Shown here in pieces: positions 1-9,287 of a DNA stretch of 64,000 bases. The stretch is from assembly GCF_023638055.1 (NCBI RefSeq), contig NZ_JAKRVY010000001.1, positions 317,815-381,814 on the forward strand, given 5' to 3'. Both the position numbers and the translations under genes were made by a program. Position 1 is the stretch's first letter; every line of letters starts with the position of its first letter. The stretch comes from Natranaeroarchaeum aerophilus. GTDB taxonomy: Archaea > Halobacteriota > Halobacteria > Halobacteriales > Natronoarchaeaceae. The notes below the pieces were generated by a model that saw only the letters and a program-made list of their open reading frames with translations, was not told the origin of the DNA and did no database searches.

Positions 1-315
1 GACGCCGAAGCACGAGATGCTTCGAGCCCTGCTTCGCAAGCTCAGCAGGACGCCGCTCAACACGACTCGACCGATACTGACCAGGTCCGGGTCACTGTCG
101 GTGCTCTCGACGATGGTTTTTACGTTGCGGACAACGGTCCCGGTATCCCCGACGATAAAAAAGAGGACGTATTCGACCGCGGCTACACGACCCACGAAGA
201 CGGCACCGGATTCGGGCTCCGGATCGTCGAAGTAGTGGCGAACGCCCACGGATGGGCGGTCAATCTCACCGACAGCGAGTCCGGCGGCGCGCGGTTCGAG
301 ATCAGAACGGAGTGA
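1..315 (+). CDS. Sensor histidine kinase, C-terminal ATP-binding end (partial)
   Basis: Only the last 104 codons are in the window; the gene starts to the left. The visible part is the HATPase_c domain of a histidine kinase. The G1 box DNGPGIP is at visible residues 44-50, an F-box-like stretch VFDRGYTT at 57-64, and the G2 box GTGFGLRIV at 68-76. These bind ATP, which donates phosphate to a conserved His located upstream, outside the window. The sensory input and the cognate regulator cannot be seen. The reading frame is open from base 1, and the TGA stop is at 313-315, 42 bp before the convergent threonine synthase gene ends. Confidence 0.9.
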   Translation, partial: DAEARDASSPASQAQQDAAQHDSTDTDQVRVTVGALDDGFYVADNGPGIPDDKKEDVFDRGYTTHEDGTGFGLRIVEVVANAHGWAVNLTDSESGGARFEIRTE

Positions 316-357
316 AGTTCCAACTACTCCAGATGGTCGAGAACCCAGTTCGAACCC

Positions 358-1617
358 TCAGCCATCGAGATGGTTGAGAACCCCTTCTGTATCGCCCGGA
401 ACCGGCTCCGGATCGCCACCGGCTGCGGCGGCCTCGTCCGGATCTTTCAGCAGATGGCCAGTCGTGAGACAGACCACGTTCTCATCGCGGCCGATCACGT
501 CCTGCTCGCGGAGCTTTCGGAGTCCAGCGACGGAGGCCGCGCTCGCGGGTTCGACACCGACGCCTTCTTCGGCGAGCGAGCGCTGGGCGTCGGTGATCTG
601 GTCGTCCGAGACGGCAACTGCAGTCCCACCGGTTTCTCGAATTCCCGGCAATGCCTTCGGCGCGTTGACGGGGTTGCCGATCCGGATCGCAGTGGCCCGG
701 GTCTCGACCGACTCCCAGCGGTTGATCTCGTCGTTGCCCTCCTCGACGGCTTCGACCATCGGCGCGGCTCCCTCAGCCTGTACACCGGTGAGTTTGGGCA
801 CCTCGTCTTCGTCGAGTGCGCCCGACTGGACGAGTTCGCGGAAGGCTTTGTACAGTGCGCTGGTGTTACCCGCGTTGCCCACGGGAAGGACGATCCGGTC
901 GGGGAACTCGCCGGTCCGCTCTTGACACTGTTCGAGAATTTCGAGGCCAATCGTCTTCTGACCCTCCAGCCGGAAGGGGTTTAGCGAGTTCAGCAGGTAG
1001 ACGTGCCCGCTGGTCGCGAGGTCCTGCACGATGTCGAGACAGGTGTCGAAGTTGCCGTCGACTTCGAGGATGCGTGCGCCGTGGAGGCTGGCCTGTGCAA
1101 CCTTCCCTGCGGCGACTTTTCCTGCAGGGAGGAGGACGAGTGTCTCCAGTTCCGAGCGTGCGCCGTAGGCCGACAGCGCGGCGCTGGTGTTACCGGTCGA
1201 CGCACAGGCGAGCCGGTCGACGCCGAGGCGGCTGGCGACCTGAACGCCGACGGTCATCCCGCGGTCCTTGAAACTGCCCGTCGGGTTCATCCCCTCGTGT
1301 TTCACGTGGAGATGATCGACGCCGGTCTCGGATTCCAGTTCGGGCACCTCGTACAGCGGCGTGTTACCCTCCTGGATCGTCACGCCCATCTCGACCGGTA
1401 GGGCGTCGTCATAGCGCCAGACGCCGGTGCCCTCGAAGTCCTCGAACGTGGGGAGGTCGGCGTACCGGACCTCGAGGAGCCCGCCACATTCGGGACAGGT
1501 GAAAACGACGTCGTCGAAGGGTGCCAGGGTGTGATCGCAGTCGATGCAGGACAGCCAGACGCCGTCCTCGGCTTCCGGCGGTGCGTTCGCGGCCGGAGCG
1601 TCGAGTTTCATGCTCAT
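358..1617 (-). CDS. thrC: Threonine synthase
   Basis: PLP enzyme converting O-phosphohomoserine to threonine, the last step of threonine synthesis, in the cytoplasm. The 419-residue product starts with a zinc ribbon (C24, C27, C41, C44), a common N-terminal addition in archaeal threonine synthases. The fold-type II PLP core follows, with the Schiff-base lysine K117 in NPTGSFKDRG and a glycine-rich phosphate loop GNAGNTS around residue 250. The start can be M1 or M3 (MKLDAP), and only a few residues change. It is divergent from leuS with 98 bp between, so the two promoters share that gap. The C-terminus ends near a short repeated sequence described in the findings. Confidence 0.95.
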   Translation of the reverse strand: MSMKLDAPAANAPPEAEDGVWLSCIDCDHTLAPFDDVVFTCPECGGLLEVRYADLPTFEDFEGTGVWRYDDALPVEMGVTIQEGNTPLYEVPELESETGVDHLHVKHEGMNPTGSFKDRGMTVGVQVASRLGVDRLACASTGNTSAALSAYGARSELETLVLLPAGKVAAGKVAQASLHGARILEVDGNFDTCLDIVQDLATSGHVYLLNSLNPFRLEGQKTIGLEILEQCQERTGEFPDRIVLPVGNAGNTSALYKAFRELVQSGALDEDEVPKLTGVQAEGAAPMVEAVEEGNDEINRWESVETRATAIRIGNPVNAPKALPGIRETGGTAVAVSDDQITDAQRSLAEEGVGVEPASAASVAGLRKLREQDVIGRDENVVCLTTGHLLKDPDEAAAAGGDPEPVPGDTEGVLNHLDG

Positions 1618-1715
1618 TACCCGTGTGATAGCACCGCAATGGGAAAAACGGCGCGGGTTCGGCGCTCGCGGGCAAGTTGGCAGTGTTTTTACGCAGCCCC
1701 CGAAAACGATACTGT

Positions 1716-4571
1716 ATGACCTACGACCCGCAATCAGTCGAAGCGCGGTGGCGGGAGCGCTGGGCCCAGCAGGGCCAGTACGAGTCCGATCCCGACCCGG
1801 ACGAGGAGGCGACGTTCATCACCGTTCCGTACCCCTATCCGAGCGGCGGAATGCACGTCGGCCACGTCCGAACCTACACCGTCCCGGACGTCTACGCGCG
1901 CTATCGCCGACAGCAGGGCGACAACGTGCTCTTTCCGATCGCGTGGCACGTCACCGGAACGCCCATCGTCGGTGCGGTCGAGCGCCTGAAAAAGGGCGAG
2001 GAGGACCAGCTCGACGTCCTGACGAACACGTACAACGTTCCTGAAGACGAACTGCAGGATCTGGAGACCCCGATGGGCTTTGCCCGGTACTTCATCGACA
2101 ACTTCTACAAGTCCAATATGAAGGACCTCGGGCTCTCGATCGACTGGCGGCGGGAGTTCACGACCAACGACGAGCGCTACTCGAAGTTTATCACCTGGCA
2201 GTACGAGACGCTCAAAGAGCGTGGTCTGCTGGAGAAGGGACTCCACCCGGTCAAGTACTGTACCGAACAGGAGAACCCGGTGACGACTCACGACCTGCTC
2301 GAGGGCGAGGACGTCGAGTATCAGGAGTACACCCTCGTCAAGTTCACCGCGACCGACGACGGAACGACGATTCCGATGGCGACGCTCCGCCCCGAGACCG
2401 TCCGGGGCGTGACCAACGCCTTCGTCAATCCCGGGGAAACGTACGCCGCCGCATCCGTCGACGGCGAGGAGTGGATCGTTTCCGTCGAGGCGACCGAGAA
2501 GCTCTCCCTGCAGGATCGCGAGGTCGAGATCCGCGAGAAGTTCACCGGCGAGGAACTGGTCGGGCGGACGGTCGAGAACCCAGTCACTGGCGACGAACTG
2601 CTGATCTTGCCGGCCGACTTCGTAGACCCCGATAGCGCGAGCGGTGTCGTGATGTCCGTCCCGGCCCACAGCCCCGACGACTACATCGCTCTGCAGGAAG
2701 CCAAAGCGCAGGCCGACGAGCTCACCGAGTACGGAATCGATCCCGACGCGGTCCGGGCGATCGAACCGATCCCGATTCTCGATGTCGAGGACTACGGCGA
2801 GATTCCTGCGAAAGACGCCGTCGAATCTGCTGGAATCGAGCACAGCGACGATCCCGACCTGCCCGAGGTCACCAAGGAGCTGTACAACAGGGAGTTCCAC
2901 ACCGGCGAACTCCACGAGGAGTACGGCGAGTTCGCGGGCCGCGTCATCGAGGAGGTCCGCGAGGAGCTGGCGGCAGCGTTCCGCGAGCGCGGCGCGTTCG
3001 GACAGCTCTATGACTTCCCCGAGCCAGTCATCTCTCGGGCTGGCGGGAAAGTCGTCGTCGCCTATCAGGACACCTGGTTCCTTCGGTACAACGACGCCGA
3101 CTGGAAAGCCAAAGCCCACGCCGCTATCGACGGGCTGGATGCCATCCCCGAGAACACCCGTGAGCAGTACGACCACACGGTCGACTGGCTGAACGAGTGG
3201 CCCTGCATCAGAAACTACGGGCTGGGGACGAAACTGCCGTGGGACGACGACTTCGTTATCGAGCCGCTCTCGGACTCGACGATCTACATGGCCTACTACA
3301 CTATCGCTCACCGGCTGGAGTCGGTCCCGCCGGAGCAGATGGACCGGGAGTTCTTCGATACGCTGTTTTACGGTGCCGACGCGGTTGACAGCCCCAACGA
3401 CACCGCACTCGACCTGCGCGAGGAGTGGGACTACTGGTATCCGGTCGATTACCGCTGCTCGGGCAACGATCTGATCTCGAACCACCTGAGCTTCTACCTG
3501 TTCCACCACGCAGAACTGTTCGACGAAGCCCAGTGGCCCCAGGGGATCACCTCGATGGGGATGGGACTGCTGGAAGGCAAAAAGATGTCATCGTCCAGCG
3601 GCCACGTCGTCCTGCCCTCGAACGCAATCGAGAAGTACGGCGCGGACACTGTCCGCTTTTTCCTGCTCAACTCCGCCGAGCCGTGGCAGGACTACGACTG
3701 GCGGGCAGAACAGGTCGAAAGCACTCGCGACCAGCTCGATCGATTCTGGGAGCGCGCCCAGGAGCTAATCGACGCGGATGCACCCGACACGGAGCCCGAA
3801 CTCGAACATATCGACCGCTGGCTGCTGGCGCGACTACAGGAAACTGTCGAGACCGCCACCGAGGCGATGGAGCGCTTCGAGACCAGAACCGCGAGCCAGA
3901 CCGCCTTCTACGGCTTTGAGGAGCATCTCAAGTGGTACCGTCGCCGGACCGACCTCGACCGTCCGGGGGCACGGTGGACGCTCCGAAACGTCCTCGAAAC
4001 GCGGCTACGCCTGCTCGCGCCGTTTACACCCTTCCTGGCGAATGAACTCCACGAGCAGCTCACCGGGACGCCCGCCGAGGAGGCCCCGTGGCCGCAGGTC
4101 GACGAGGACCGCCGGAGCGAGCGCACGCTTGCCGAGGAGCGACTGATCGAGACGCTGTACGACGACGTCGCCGACATCGTCGACGTCACCGGCACCGATC
4201 CCGATCGGATCCGTGTGTACGCGCCCGCTGCCTGGAAACGAGACGTCCTCGATCAGGTTATCGAGACCGGCCCGGACGTCGGCGCAGTGATGGGCGAGGT
4301 CATGCAGGATCCCGCCCTGCGCGAGAAAGGTAACGATGTCAACGACCTCGTTGGCGATCTGGTCGAGTTCGTCCGCGAGCGCGACGAGGACACGCTGGAC
4401 GCGCTGCGAGCGATCGACGAACGGTCGGTGTACGAGGAAGCCGCCCCGTTCCTCGCCGACGAGTTCGACGCCGAGGTGACGGTCTACGCGGAGGCGGGCG
4501 AGGATATCGAGGATCCCGACGACAAAGCCTCTGCGGCGGTGCCGTTCCGACCGGCGATCCACCTCGAATAG
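1716..4571 (+). CDS. leuS: Leucyl-tRNA synthetase (archaeal type)
   Basis: Class Ia synthetase charging tRNA-Leu; 951 residues, the usual archaeal/eukaryotic size. The HIGH-type signature PYPSGGMHVGH is at residues 40-50 and the KMSKS-type signature KKMSSSSG at about 622-629. The large segment between about 200 and 480 is the CP1 editing insertion, containing TLRPETVRG. The anticodon-binding region and an archaeal C-terminal extension follow. An in-frame ATG exists 39 bp upstream at 1716-39, but MTYDPQSVEARW is the conserved beginning. A T-rich TATA-like element at 1684-1691 lies 25-32 bp before this ATG, which fits leaderless transcription. Confidence 0.97.
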   Translation: MTYDPQSVEARWRERWAQQGQYESDPDPDEEATFITVPYPYPSGGMHVGHVRTYTVPDVYARYRRQQGDNVLFPIAWHVTGTPIVGAVERLKKGEEDQLDVLTNTYNVPEDELQDLETPMGFARYFIDNFYKSNMKDLGLSIDWRREFTTNDERYSKFITWQYETLKERGLLEKGLHPVKYCTEQENPVTTHDLLEGEDVEYQEYTLVKFTATDDGTTIPMATLRPETVRGVTNAFVNPGETYAAASVDGEEWIVSVEATEKLSLQDREVEIREKFTGEELVGRTVENPVTGDELLILPADFVDPDSASGVVMSVPAHSPDDYIALQEAKAQADELTEYGIDPDAVRAIEPIPILDVEDYGEIPAKDAVESAGIEHSDDPDLPEVTKELYNREFHTGELHEEYGEFAGRVIEEVREELAAAFRERGAFGQLYDFPEPVISRAGGKVVVAYQDTWFLRYNDADWKAKAHAAIDGLDAIPENTREQYDHTVDWLNEWPCIRNYGLGTKLPWDDDFVIEPLSDSTIYMAYYTIAHRLESVPPEQMDREFFDTLFYGADAVDSPNDTALDLREEWDYWYPVDYRCSGNDLISNHLSFYLFHHAELFDEAQWPQGITSMGMGLLEGKKMSSSSGHVVLPSNAIEKYGADTVRFFLLNSAEPWQDYDWRAEQVESTRDQLDRFWERAQELIDADAPDTEPELEHIDRWLLARLQETVETATEAMERFETRTASQTAFYGFEEHLKWYRRRTDLDRPGARWTLRNVLETRLRLLAPFTPFLANELHEQLTGTPAEEAPWPQVDEDRRSERTLAEERLIETLYDDVADIVDVTGTDPDRIRVYAPAAWKRDVLDQVIETGPDVGAVMGEVMQDPALREKGNDVNDLVGDLVEFVRERDEDTLDALRAIDERSVYEEAAPFLADEFDAEVTVYAEAGEDIEDPDDKASAAVPFRPAIHLE

Positions 4572-4601
4572 CGCGCCAGCGATCCGATCCTCCCGTCCTG
4601 C

Positions 4602-4607
4602 TTATAA
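4602..4607 (+). promoter_or_regulatory. TATA box for the small membrane protein gene
   Basis: TTATAA within CTTATAAGCG, 23-28 bp upstream of the ATG at 4630, the spacing expected for a leaderless haloarchaeal transcript. Assigned by position and sequence only. Confidence 0.5.
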
Positions 4608-4629
4608 GCGCTCGAACGGATACTATCCT

Positions 4630-4851
4630 ATGAGTACCGACGATACCGACGACGAGCTTTCGCTTCCAAAAGAAGTACTCCGAACCGTCACGCCCGGCGT
4701 GAAGGGCAAACGTGACCCCGATATGGACGTCATCGGCTGGGGGATCCTGCTCGGAATGCTCGTCTTGCTGGTCCCGCTGTTGCCCTTTATTATCATCGTC
4801 GTGGTATTCACCAAGCTACTCGACTTGCTCTCCCGGCTCCGTGGCGAGTGA
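4630..4851 (+). CDS. Small membrane protein (probably DUF7535-like)
   Basis: A 73-residue protein with an acidic N-terminus, a conserved-looking LRTVTPGVKGKRDPDMDVIGW region and one long hydrophobic segment or hairpin at about residues 36-64, followed by basic RLRGE. I recognise it as a conserved haloarchaeal small membrane protein without known function. Its own TATA-like box (4602-4607) lies 23-28 bp upstream of the ATG, so it is probably expressed independently of leuS, which ends 58 bp upstream. Its last 36 bp overlap the 3' end of the convergent alanine dehydrogenase-like gene. Confidence 0.8.
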   Translation: MSTDDTDDELSLPKEVLRTVTPGVKGKRDPDMDVIGWGILLGMLVLLVPLLPFIIIVVVFTKLLDLLSRLRGE

Positions 4852-5832
4852 GCTGACGAGCTCGAAGCCGTAACCGTCCCCGCTCTCACGGGCACGCTCG
4901 TAGACGACGTGAGCCGCTGCAACGTCCTGGATCGCCAGTCCTGTCGAATCGAACACGGTCACACCATCCGCTTCGGTGCGCGCTTCTTGATCGCCGGTCA
5001 CGATGTCGCCGAGTTCGCCGTACAGGTCGTCGTCGTCCAGTACGCCCTCGCTCCAGGGAACGTTGATCTCGCCCGAGTGGGTACACTGCTCGTAGTCGTC
5101 GATCACCAGTTTCGCGGCCCGGAGTACCTGATCGCCAATCTCGTGTTTTCCCGCGGCATCCGCACCGATGGCGTTGATATGGGTCTGCTCGCCCAGATCG
5201 GCGAGGCCGACGATCGGCTCTTCGAGTGGGGTAACCGTCGAGAGCACGTCGCAGTGGCCCGCCTCGCGTATGGTGCCAGATCGCACGTCGAAGCGCCCCT
5301 CGAACGCGGTGACGAACCGTTCGGCGCGTTCCTCGTCGATGTCACTGACGACAACTTCCTCGATGGGCCGGACCCGTGCAATCGCCTCCAGCTGGGTGTA
5401 CGACTGGACGCCAGCGCCGACCAGCCCCAGACTCGTCGCGTCTTCGACCGCGAGATAATCGGTCGCCACGGCCGCAGCCGCTCCGGTTCGCTTCTCGGTG
5501 ATCACGGTCCCGTCCATGATCGAGAGCGGGTATGCCGTCTCCAGATCGGAGTAGATGACAGTGCCGAGAACGGTTGGCAGGCCGTGTTCAGTGGGGTTGT
5601 CGGGATGTACGTTGACCCACTTGACCGCGGCGGCATCCCACTCGCCAGCGTCCATGTAGGCCGGCATCGACCGAAAATCGCCGTTGTACTGTGGGAGGTC
5701 GATGTAGGATTTGGCTGGCATCTGCACGTCACCGCGAGCGTAGGCGGCAAAGGCCTCTTCGACCGCGTCGATCATCTCGTCAAGCTGCGCGTTCGCCTCG
5801 ACGTCGTCCCCGTTCAGCAGTACCGTCTCCAT
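4816..5832 (-). CDS. Alanine dehydrogenase / ornithine cyclodeaminase family protein
   Basis: A 338-residue NAD-dependent enzyme of the ornithine cyclodeaminase/mu-crystallin family. Family members either deaminate ornithine to proline or interconvert alanine and pyruvate. Visible residues are K71 in AVKWVNVHP, R115 in EKRTGA, and the Rossmann loop GLVGAGVQ at about 136-143. A conserved INAIGADAAGKHE segment sits near 230, where the family keeps its catalytic Asp. Archaeal homologues of this type have been shown to be alanine dehydrogenases, but the sequence alone does not decide the substrate. The 3' end overlaps the convergent small membrane protein gene by 36 bp, and the gene is divergent from glycerate kinase. 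Confidence 0.85.
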   Translation of the reverse strand: METVLLNGDDVEANAQLDEMIDAVEEAFAAYARGDVQMPAKSYIDLPQYNGDFRSMPAYMDAGEWDAAAVKWVNVHPDNPTEHGLPTVLGTVIYSDLETAYPLSIMDGTVITEKRTGAAAAVATDYLAVEDATSLGLVGAGVQSYTQLEAIARVRPIEEVVVSDIDEERAERFVTAFEGRFDVRSGTIREAGHCDVLSTVTPLEEPIVGLADLGEQTHINAIGADAAGKHEIGDQVLRAAKLVIDDYEQCTHSGEINVPWSEGVLDDDDLYGELGDIVTGDQEARTEADGVTVFDSTGLAIQDVAAAHVVYERARESGDGYGFELVSSLATEPGEQVE

Positions 5833-5908
5833 ACTGAGAGTTTCGGGTGACGGGCCTTAGTTGCTGTTCCCGCGGGGATCTATATCGGGAGCGCCCATTG
5901 GTTCGGAT

Positions 5909-7264
5909 ATGTCGTTTACGTTCGCCGACGAGGACAGGCTCGCCCGGACGCAGGCACACGAACTCGCGCTTTCGTGTCTCATTGCCGGTATCGAGGCGGC
6001 AAACCCCCGCCGGGCGGTCGACCGAATCGTCGACCTCGACGGAAGCGACCTGCTCGTTCGACCGGACGACGATTCGACGTATCGCTATGATCTGGACGTG
6101 TACGACCGTATACTCGTCGTCGGTGGCGGCAACGCGGCCGCTCACCTCGCGAGCGGCCTCGAAGGGATCCTCGACACTCGGATCGACGATGGCGTCGTCG
6201 TTACTGACGACCCGGTGGCGATCGAGCACGTCGATATCGAACCGGGAGACCATCCCGTTCCCAGCGAGCGCGGCGTCGAGAGTACGCGATCCCTCCTCGA
6301 CGCTGCCGATCGGGCTGGCGAGGGCGACCTCGTTCTCGCCGCGTTCACCGGCGGCGGCAGCGCCCTGCTGCCCGCCCCTGCTGGCGACCTCGCGCTCGAC
6401 GATCTACGGGCCACGGCGGAAGCCCTGCTGGCAAGCGGTGCGACGATCGACGAGATCAACGCCGTCCGCAAGCACTGCTCGGCGATCAAGGGCGGTCGGC
6501 TCGCCCGTCGTGCCGCCCCGGCGACCGTCGTCGGCCTCGTCGTGAGCGACGTGATCGGCGACGACCGCTCGGTCATCGCGAGTGGCCCGCTCGCCCCCGA
6601 TCCGACGACCTACGCCGATGCGCTCGCCGTCCTCGACCGATACGACGTCGACGTCCCGGCGGCGGTTCGCGAGCACCTCCAGTGCGGCGACGACGGCGAC
6701 TTCGCGGAGACACCGACCGACGGTGACCCGGTGTTCGAGCGTGTTGAGACTCACATCATCGCGAGTGCGACCGACGCGCTGGATGCGGCCCGGGGTGTCG
6801 CGGCGGATCGTGGCTACGATACGGCGATCCTCTCCTCGCGCGTCCGCGGCGAGGCCCGCGAAGCCGCCAGGACACACGTCGCGATCGCCGAGGAGTGTCG
6901 AGCGACCGGAAATCCGCTCACGCCGCCCGCGGTCGTCCTCTCGGGCGGTGAGACCACCGTCACGCTGACAGACGATCACGGTTCGGGCGGGCCGAATCAG
7001 GAGTTCGCGCTGAGCGCCGCCTGCGAACTCGACGCGGCGGATATCGTCGTCGCCAGCGTCGATACCGACGGCATCGATGGGAATACCGATGCGGCGGGTG
7101 CGCTCGTCGATGCCGAAACGATCGATCCGGCGGCAGGCCGGGCGGCACTCGATCGCAACGACGCCTATTCAGTGCTCGACGAGGCGGGCGCGCTGCTCCG
7201 TTCGGGTCCGAGCGGGACGAACGTCAACGATCTGCGCGTGATCGTCGTCGAGGAGCGCTCGTAG
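5909..7264 (+). CDS. Glycerate 2-kinase (MOFRL/GckA family)
   Basis: Phosphorylates D-glycerate to 2-phosphoglycerate, feeding glycerate into lower glycolysis; 451 residues. The N-terminal DUF4147 half contains VVGGGNAAAHLA and FTGGGSALL. The C-terminal MOFRL half contains SGGETTVT, GSGGPNQEFAL and VDTDGIDGNTDAAGA. The start at 5909 (MSFTFADEDR) is preferred over the in-frame ATG at 5861, because the upstream 16 codons run into the divergent promoter region. Glycerate 2-kinases of this family are common in haloarchaea. No other sugar-acid genes are next to it, so its supply pathway is not evident here. Confidence 0.88.
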   Translation: MSFTFADEDRLARTQAHELALSCLIAGIEAANPRRAVDRIVDLDGSDLLVRPDDDSTYRYDLDVYDRILVVGGGNAAAHLASGLEGILDTRIDDGVVVTDDPVAIEHVDIEPGDHPVPSERGVESTRSLLDAADRAGEGDLVLAAFTGGGSALLPAPAGDLALDDLRATAEALLASGATIDEINAVRKHCSAIKGGRLARRAAPATVVGLVVSDVIGDDRSVIASGPLAPDPTTYADALAVLDRYDVDVPAAVREHLQCGDDGDFAETPTDGDPVFERVETHIIASATDALDAARGVAADRGYDTAILSSRVRGEAREAARTHVAIAEECRATGNPLTPPAVVLSGGETTVTLTDDHGSGGPNQEFALSAACELDAADIVVASVDTDGIDGNTDAAGALVDAETIDPAAGRAALDRNDAYSVLDEAGALLRSGPSGTNVNDLRVIVVEERS

Positions 7265-7425
7265 CCGATCAGCTCAGCCTGTACGGTAGCCGCTCCGCTG
7301 GCGAGTAGCGTGTCCGAAAGAAAGCGTAGTTGTGTTCTGGAAGACGAGTCGACTGAACGGCGTCAGGGGCGTGAAAGCGGTTGTGACCTATTTCACAGCG
7401 CCTTCGCCGAGCGAAGCTCAGCGGC

Positions 7426-7460
7426 CAATGTGAAATCAGAAACAGCCTGATTTCACATTG
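7426..7460 (-). terminator. Perfect 14-bp hairpin overlapping the thermosome stop codon
   Basis: Arms 7426-7439 and 7447-7460 are exact inverted complements with a 7-nt loop. The right arm contains the TGA stop codon and the last Met codon of the thermosome gene. The hairpin is ideally placed to end the transcript or protect its 3' end, and it could also block readthrough from the convergent glycerate kinase gene. Haloarchaeal terminators are usually T-tracts without a strong stem, so the role is inferred. Confidence 0.5.
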
Positions 7461-9135
7461 CGCCGCCCATGCCGCCCATACCGCCCATGCCACCCATGCC
7501 GCCGGGTGCGCCGCCGGGACCGCCTGCTGGCTCGTCGTCGTCATCGTCCGTGCCGCCGCCCTTGAGGTCGCCTGCGGCGATCACGTCGTCGATACGCAGG
7601 ATCATCACGGCCGCCTCGGTGGCGGACTCGATGGCCTGGGTCTTGACGCGGAGCGGCTCGACGACGCCCTCGGCTTCCATGTCGATGACGTCACCGGTGT
7701 AGGCGTCCAGCCCAGCCGTGCTGTTGCCGCTGTCGTGCTCACTACGGAGCTCGACGAGCGAGTCGATGGGGTCGAGACCGGCGTTCTCGGCCAGCGTCCG
7801 TGGACCGACTTCCAGCGCGTCGGCGAAGGCTTCGACGGCGAGCTGCTCACGGCCGCCGACGGAGTCGGCGAACTGGCGCAGTTCGAGGGCGAGTTCGGTC
7901 TCGGGTGCGCCGCCGCCGGGCAGGACTTTGCCGTCCTCCAGGGTGACGCTCACGACGCCGAGACTGTCCTCGATGGCGCGCTCGACCTCGTCGACGACGT
8001 GCTCGGTGCCGCCGCGCAGCAGCAGCGTGACGGACTTTGCGTCCTCGACGTCCTCGACGAGAATCTGCTGGCTGCCGGCGACCTCCTGCTGGGAGACGCT
8101 CCCGGCGAAGCCAAGGTCGTCGGCCTCGATGTCGGAGACGTTCGAGATGACGCGTGCACCCGTCGAGCGGGCGAGCTTCTCGGCGTCGGAGGACTTGACG
8201 CGGCGAACCGCGAGGATGCCCTCCTGAGCGAGGTAGTGCTGGGCCATGTCGTCGATACCGTCCTCGACGAAGGCGACGTCGACACCGGCGTCGGCGAGGT
8301 CGTCGACCATCTCGCGGAGCTGGGCTTCCTCCTGGTCGAGGAACTCCTGGAGCTGGTCGGGGTCGGTGACGTTGACCTCGGCGTCGATCTCGGTCTCTTT
8401 GACTTCCAGCGCGTCGTCGATGACGGCGACGTTGGCGTCCTCGACGAAGTAGGGCATGTTCTCGTGGACGCGATCCTTGTCGATGAGGACGCCCTCGATG
8501 AGCTCGGACTCGTCGACTGCGCTGCCGACGACTTTCTCGACTTTGATGTTGTCCGTGTCGACCTCGTCGCCGTCTGCGACGGCGCTGACTGCACGGACGA
8601 CGAGTTCGGCGAGGTGGTCTTTGGCGTTTTCGGCGCCTTTACCGGTCATCGCCGTCGCGGCGATGGATTCGAGCGTCTCTGTGTCGTCGGCGCTGACGTC
8701 GATCGCGATGTCCTCGACGATCTCTTTTGCTTTTTCGGCGGCCTGACGGTACCCCTGTGCGAGCGTGGTTGCGTGGATGTCCTGATCGAGAAGATCCTCG
8801 GCTTCCTTGAGGAGTTCACCGGAGACAACGACCGCGGAGGTCGTCCCGTCGCCGACCTCGTCCTCCTGGGTCTCGGCGACTTCGACGATCATGTTCGCGG
8901 CGGGGTGCTCGATGTCCATCTCCTTGAGGATCGTGACGCCGTCGTTCGTGACGACGACGTTCCCCGTGGAGTCGACGAGCATCTTGTCCATGCCTTTCGG
9001 GCCGAGCGTGGTCCGAACGGATTCGGCGACGGCCTTGCCGGCTGTGATGTTCATCGACTGTGCGTCCTTTCCGGAGGTACGCTGGCTCTCCTCGGAAAGT
9101 ACAATCATCGGCTGGTTGCCCATCTGCTGTGACAT
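7453..9135 (-). CDS. Thermosome subunit (group II chaperonin)
   Basis: ATP-driven protein-folding chaperonin subunit of 560 residues that assembles into a double ring in the cytoplasm. Group II signatures are present: [13 protein letters not shown] near residue 45, [26 protein letters not shown] near 95, and [10 protein letters not shown] near 400. The C-terminal tail is a GGM-repeat, as in chaperonins whose tails fill the central cavity. The start at [10 protein letters not shown] is chosen because the TATA box at 9161-9170 lies about 26-35 bp upstream; the longer ORF would start inside the promoter. Haloarchaea usually have two or three thermosome genes, and this sequence does not say which one this is. 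Confidence 0.96.
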   Translation of the reverse strand: MSQQMGNQPMIVLSEESQRTSGKDAQSMNITAGKAVAESVRTTLGPKGMDKMLVDSTGNVVVTNDGVTILKEMDIEHPAANMIVEVAETQEDEVGDGTTSAVVVSGELLKEAEDLLDQDIHATTLAQGYRQAAEKAKEIVEDIAIDVSADDTETLESIAATAMTGKGAENAKDHLAELVVRAVSAVADGDEVDTDNIKVEKVVGSAVDESELIEGVLIDKDRVHENMPYFVEDANVAVIDDALEVKETEIDAEVNVTDPDQLQEFLDQEEAQLREMVDDLADAGVDVAFVEDGIDDMAQHYLAQEGILAVRRVKSSDAEKLARSTGARVISNVSDIEADDLGFAGSVSQQEVAGSQQILVEDVEDAKSVTLLLRGGTEHVVDEVERAIEDSLGVVSVTLEDGKVLPGGGAPETELALELRQFADSVGGREQLAVEAFADALEVGPRTLAENAGLDPIDSLVELRSEHDSGNSTAGLDAYTGDVIDMEAEGVVEPLRVKTQAIESATEAAVMILRIDDVIAAGDLKGGGTDDDDDEPAGGPGGAPGGMGGMGGMGGMGGAM

Positions 9136-9154
9136 AATCAACAATGAGTTGATT
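9136..9154. repeat. Palindrome between thermosome start codon and TATA box
   Basis: AATCAAC at 9136-9142 and GTTGATT at 9148-9154 are perfect inverted repeats with a 5-bp spacer. They sit exactly between the start codon (9135) and the TATA box, over the expected transcription start. The position fits an operator, or a short 5'-end RNA structure. Confidence 0.5.
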
Positions 9155-9160
9155 GCCATT

Positions 9161-9170
9161 CTATATAAAT
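9161..9170 (-). promoter_or_regulatory. TATA box of the thermosome gene
   Basis: Read on the minus strand this is ATTTATATAG, a strong archaeal TATA box 26-35 bp upstream of the thermosome ATG. Just upstream, TGCTCC (9175-9180) and GGAGCA (9183-9188) form a second small palindrome where BRE and upstream control elements lie. Confidence 0.65.
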
Positions 9171-9287
9171 GTTTTGCTCCACGGAGCACAACACACGGAC
9201 AGTGCTGGTGCTATTTGTGTTAGTTGTTGACAATGACAGGGGTTTATATACGATACTGAGCGGCGCAGCCGTCAGTCCTTCGGGTAG

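Noticed and set aside
1734-3509. Long antisense open frame inside leuS (591 codons)
   Set aside because: It mirrors a well-conserved gene; the high GC content makes antisense frames open. No recognisable motif.
7735-9132. 465-codon frame on the plus strand across the thermosome
   Set aside because: Shadow of the chaperonin codons; composition rich in Val/Gly/Asp as expected from complementing acidic codons.
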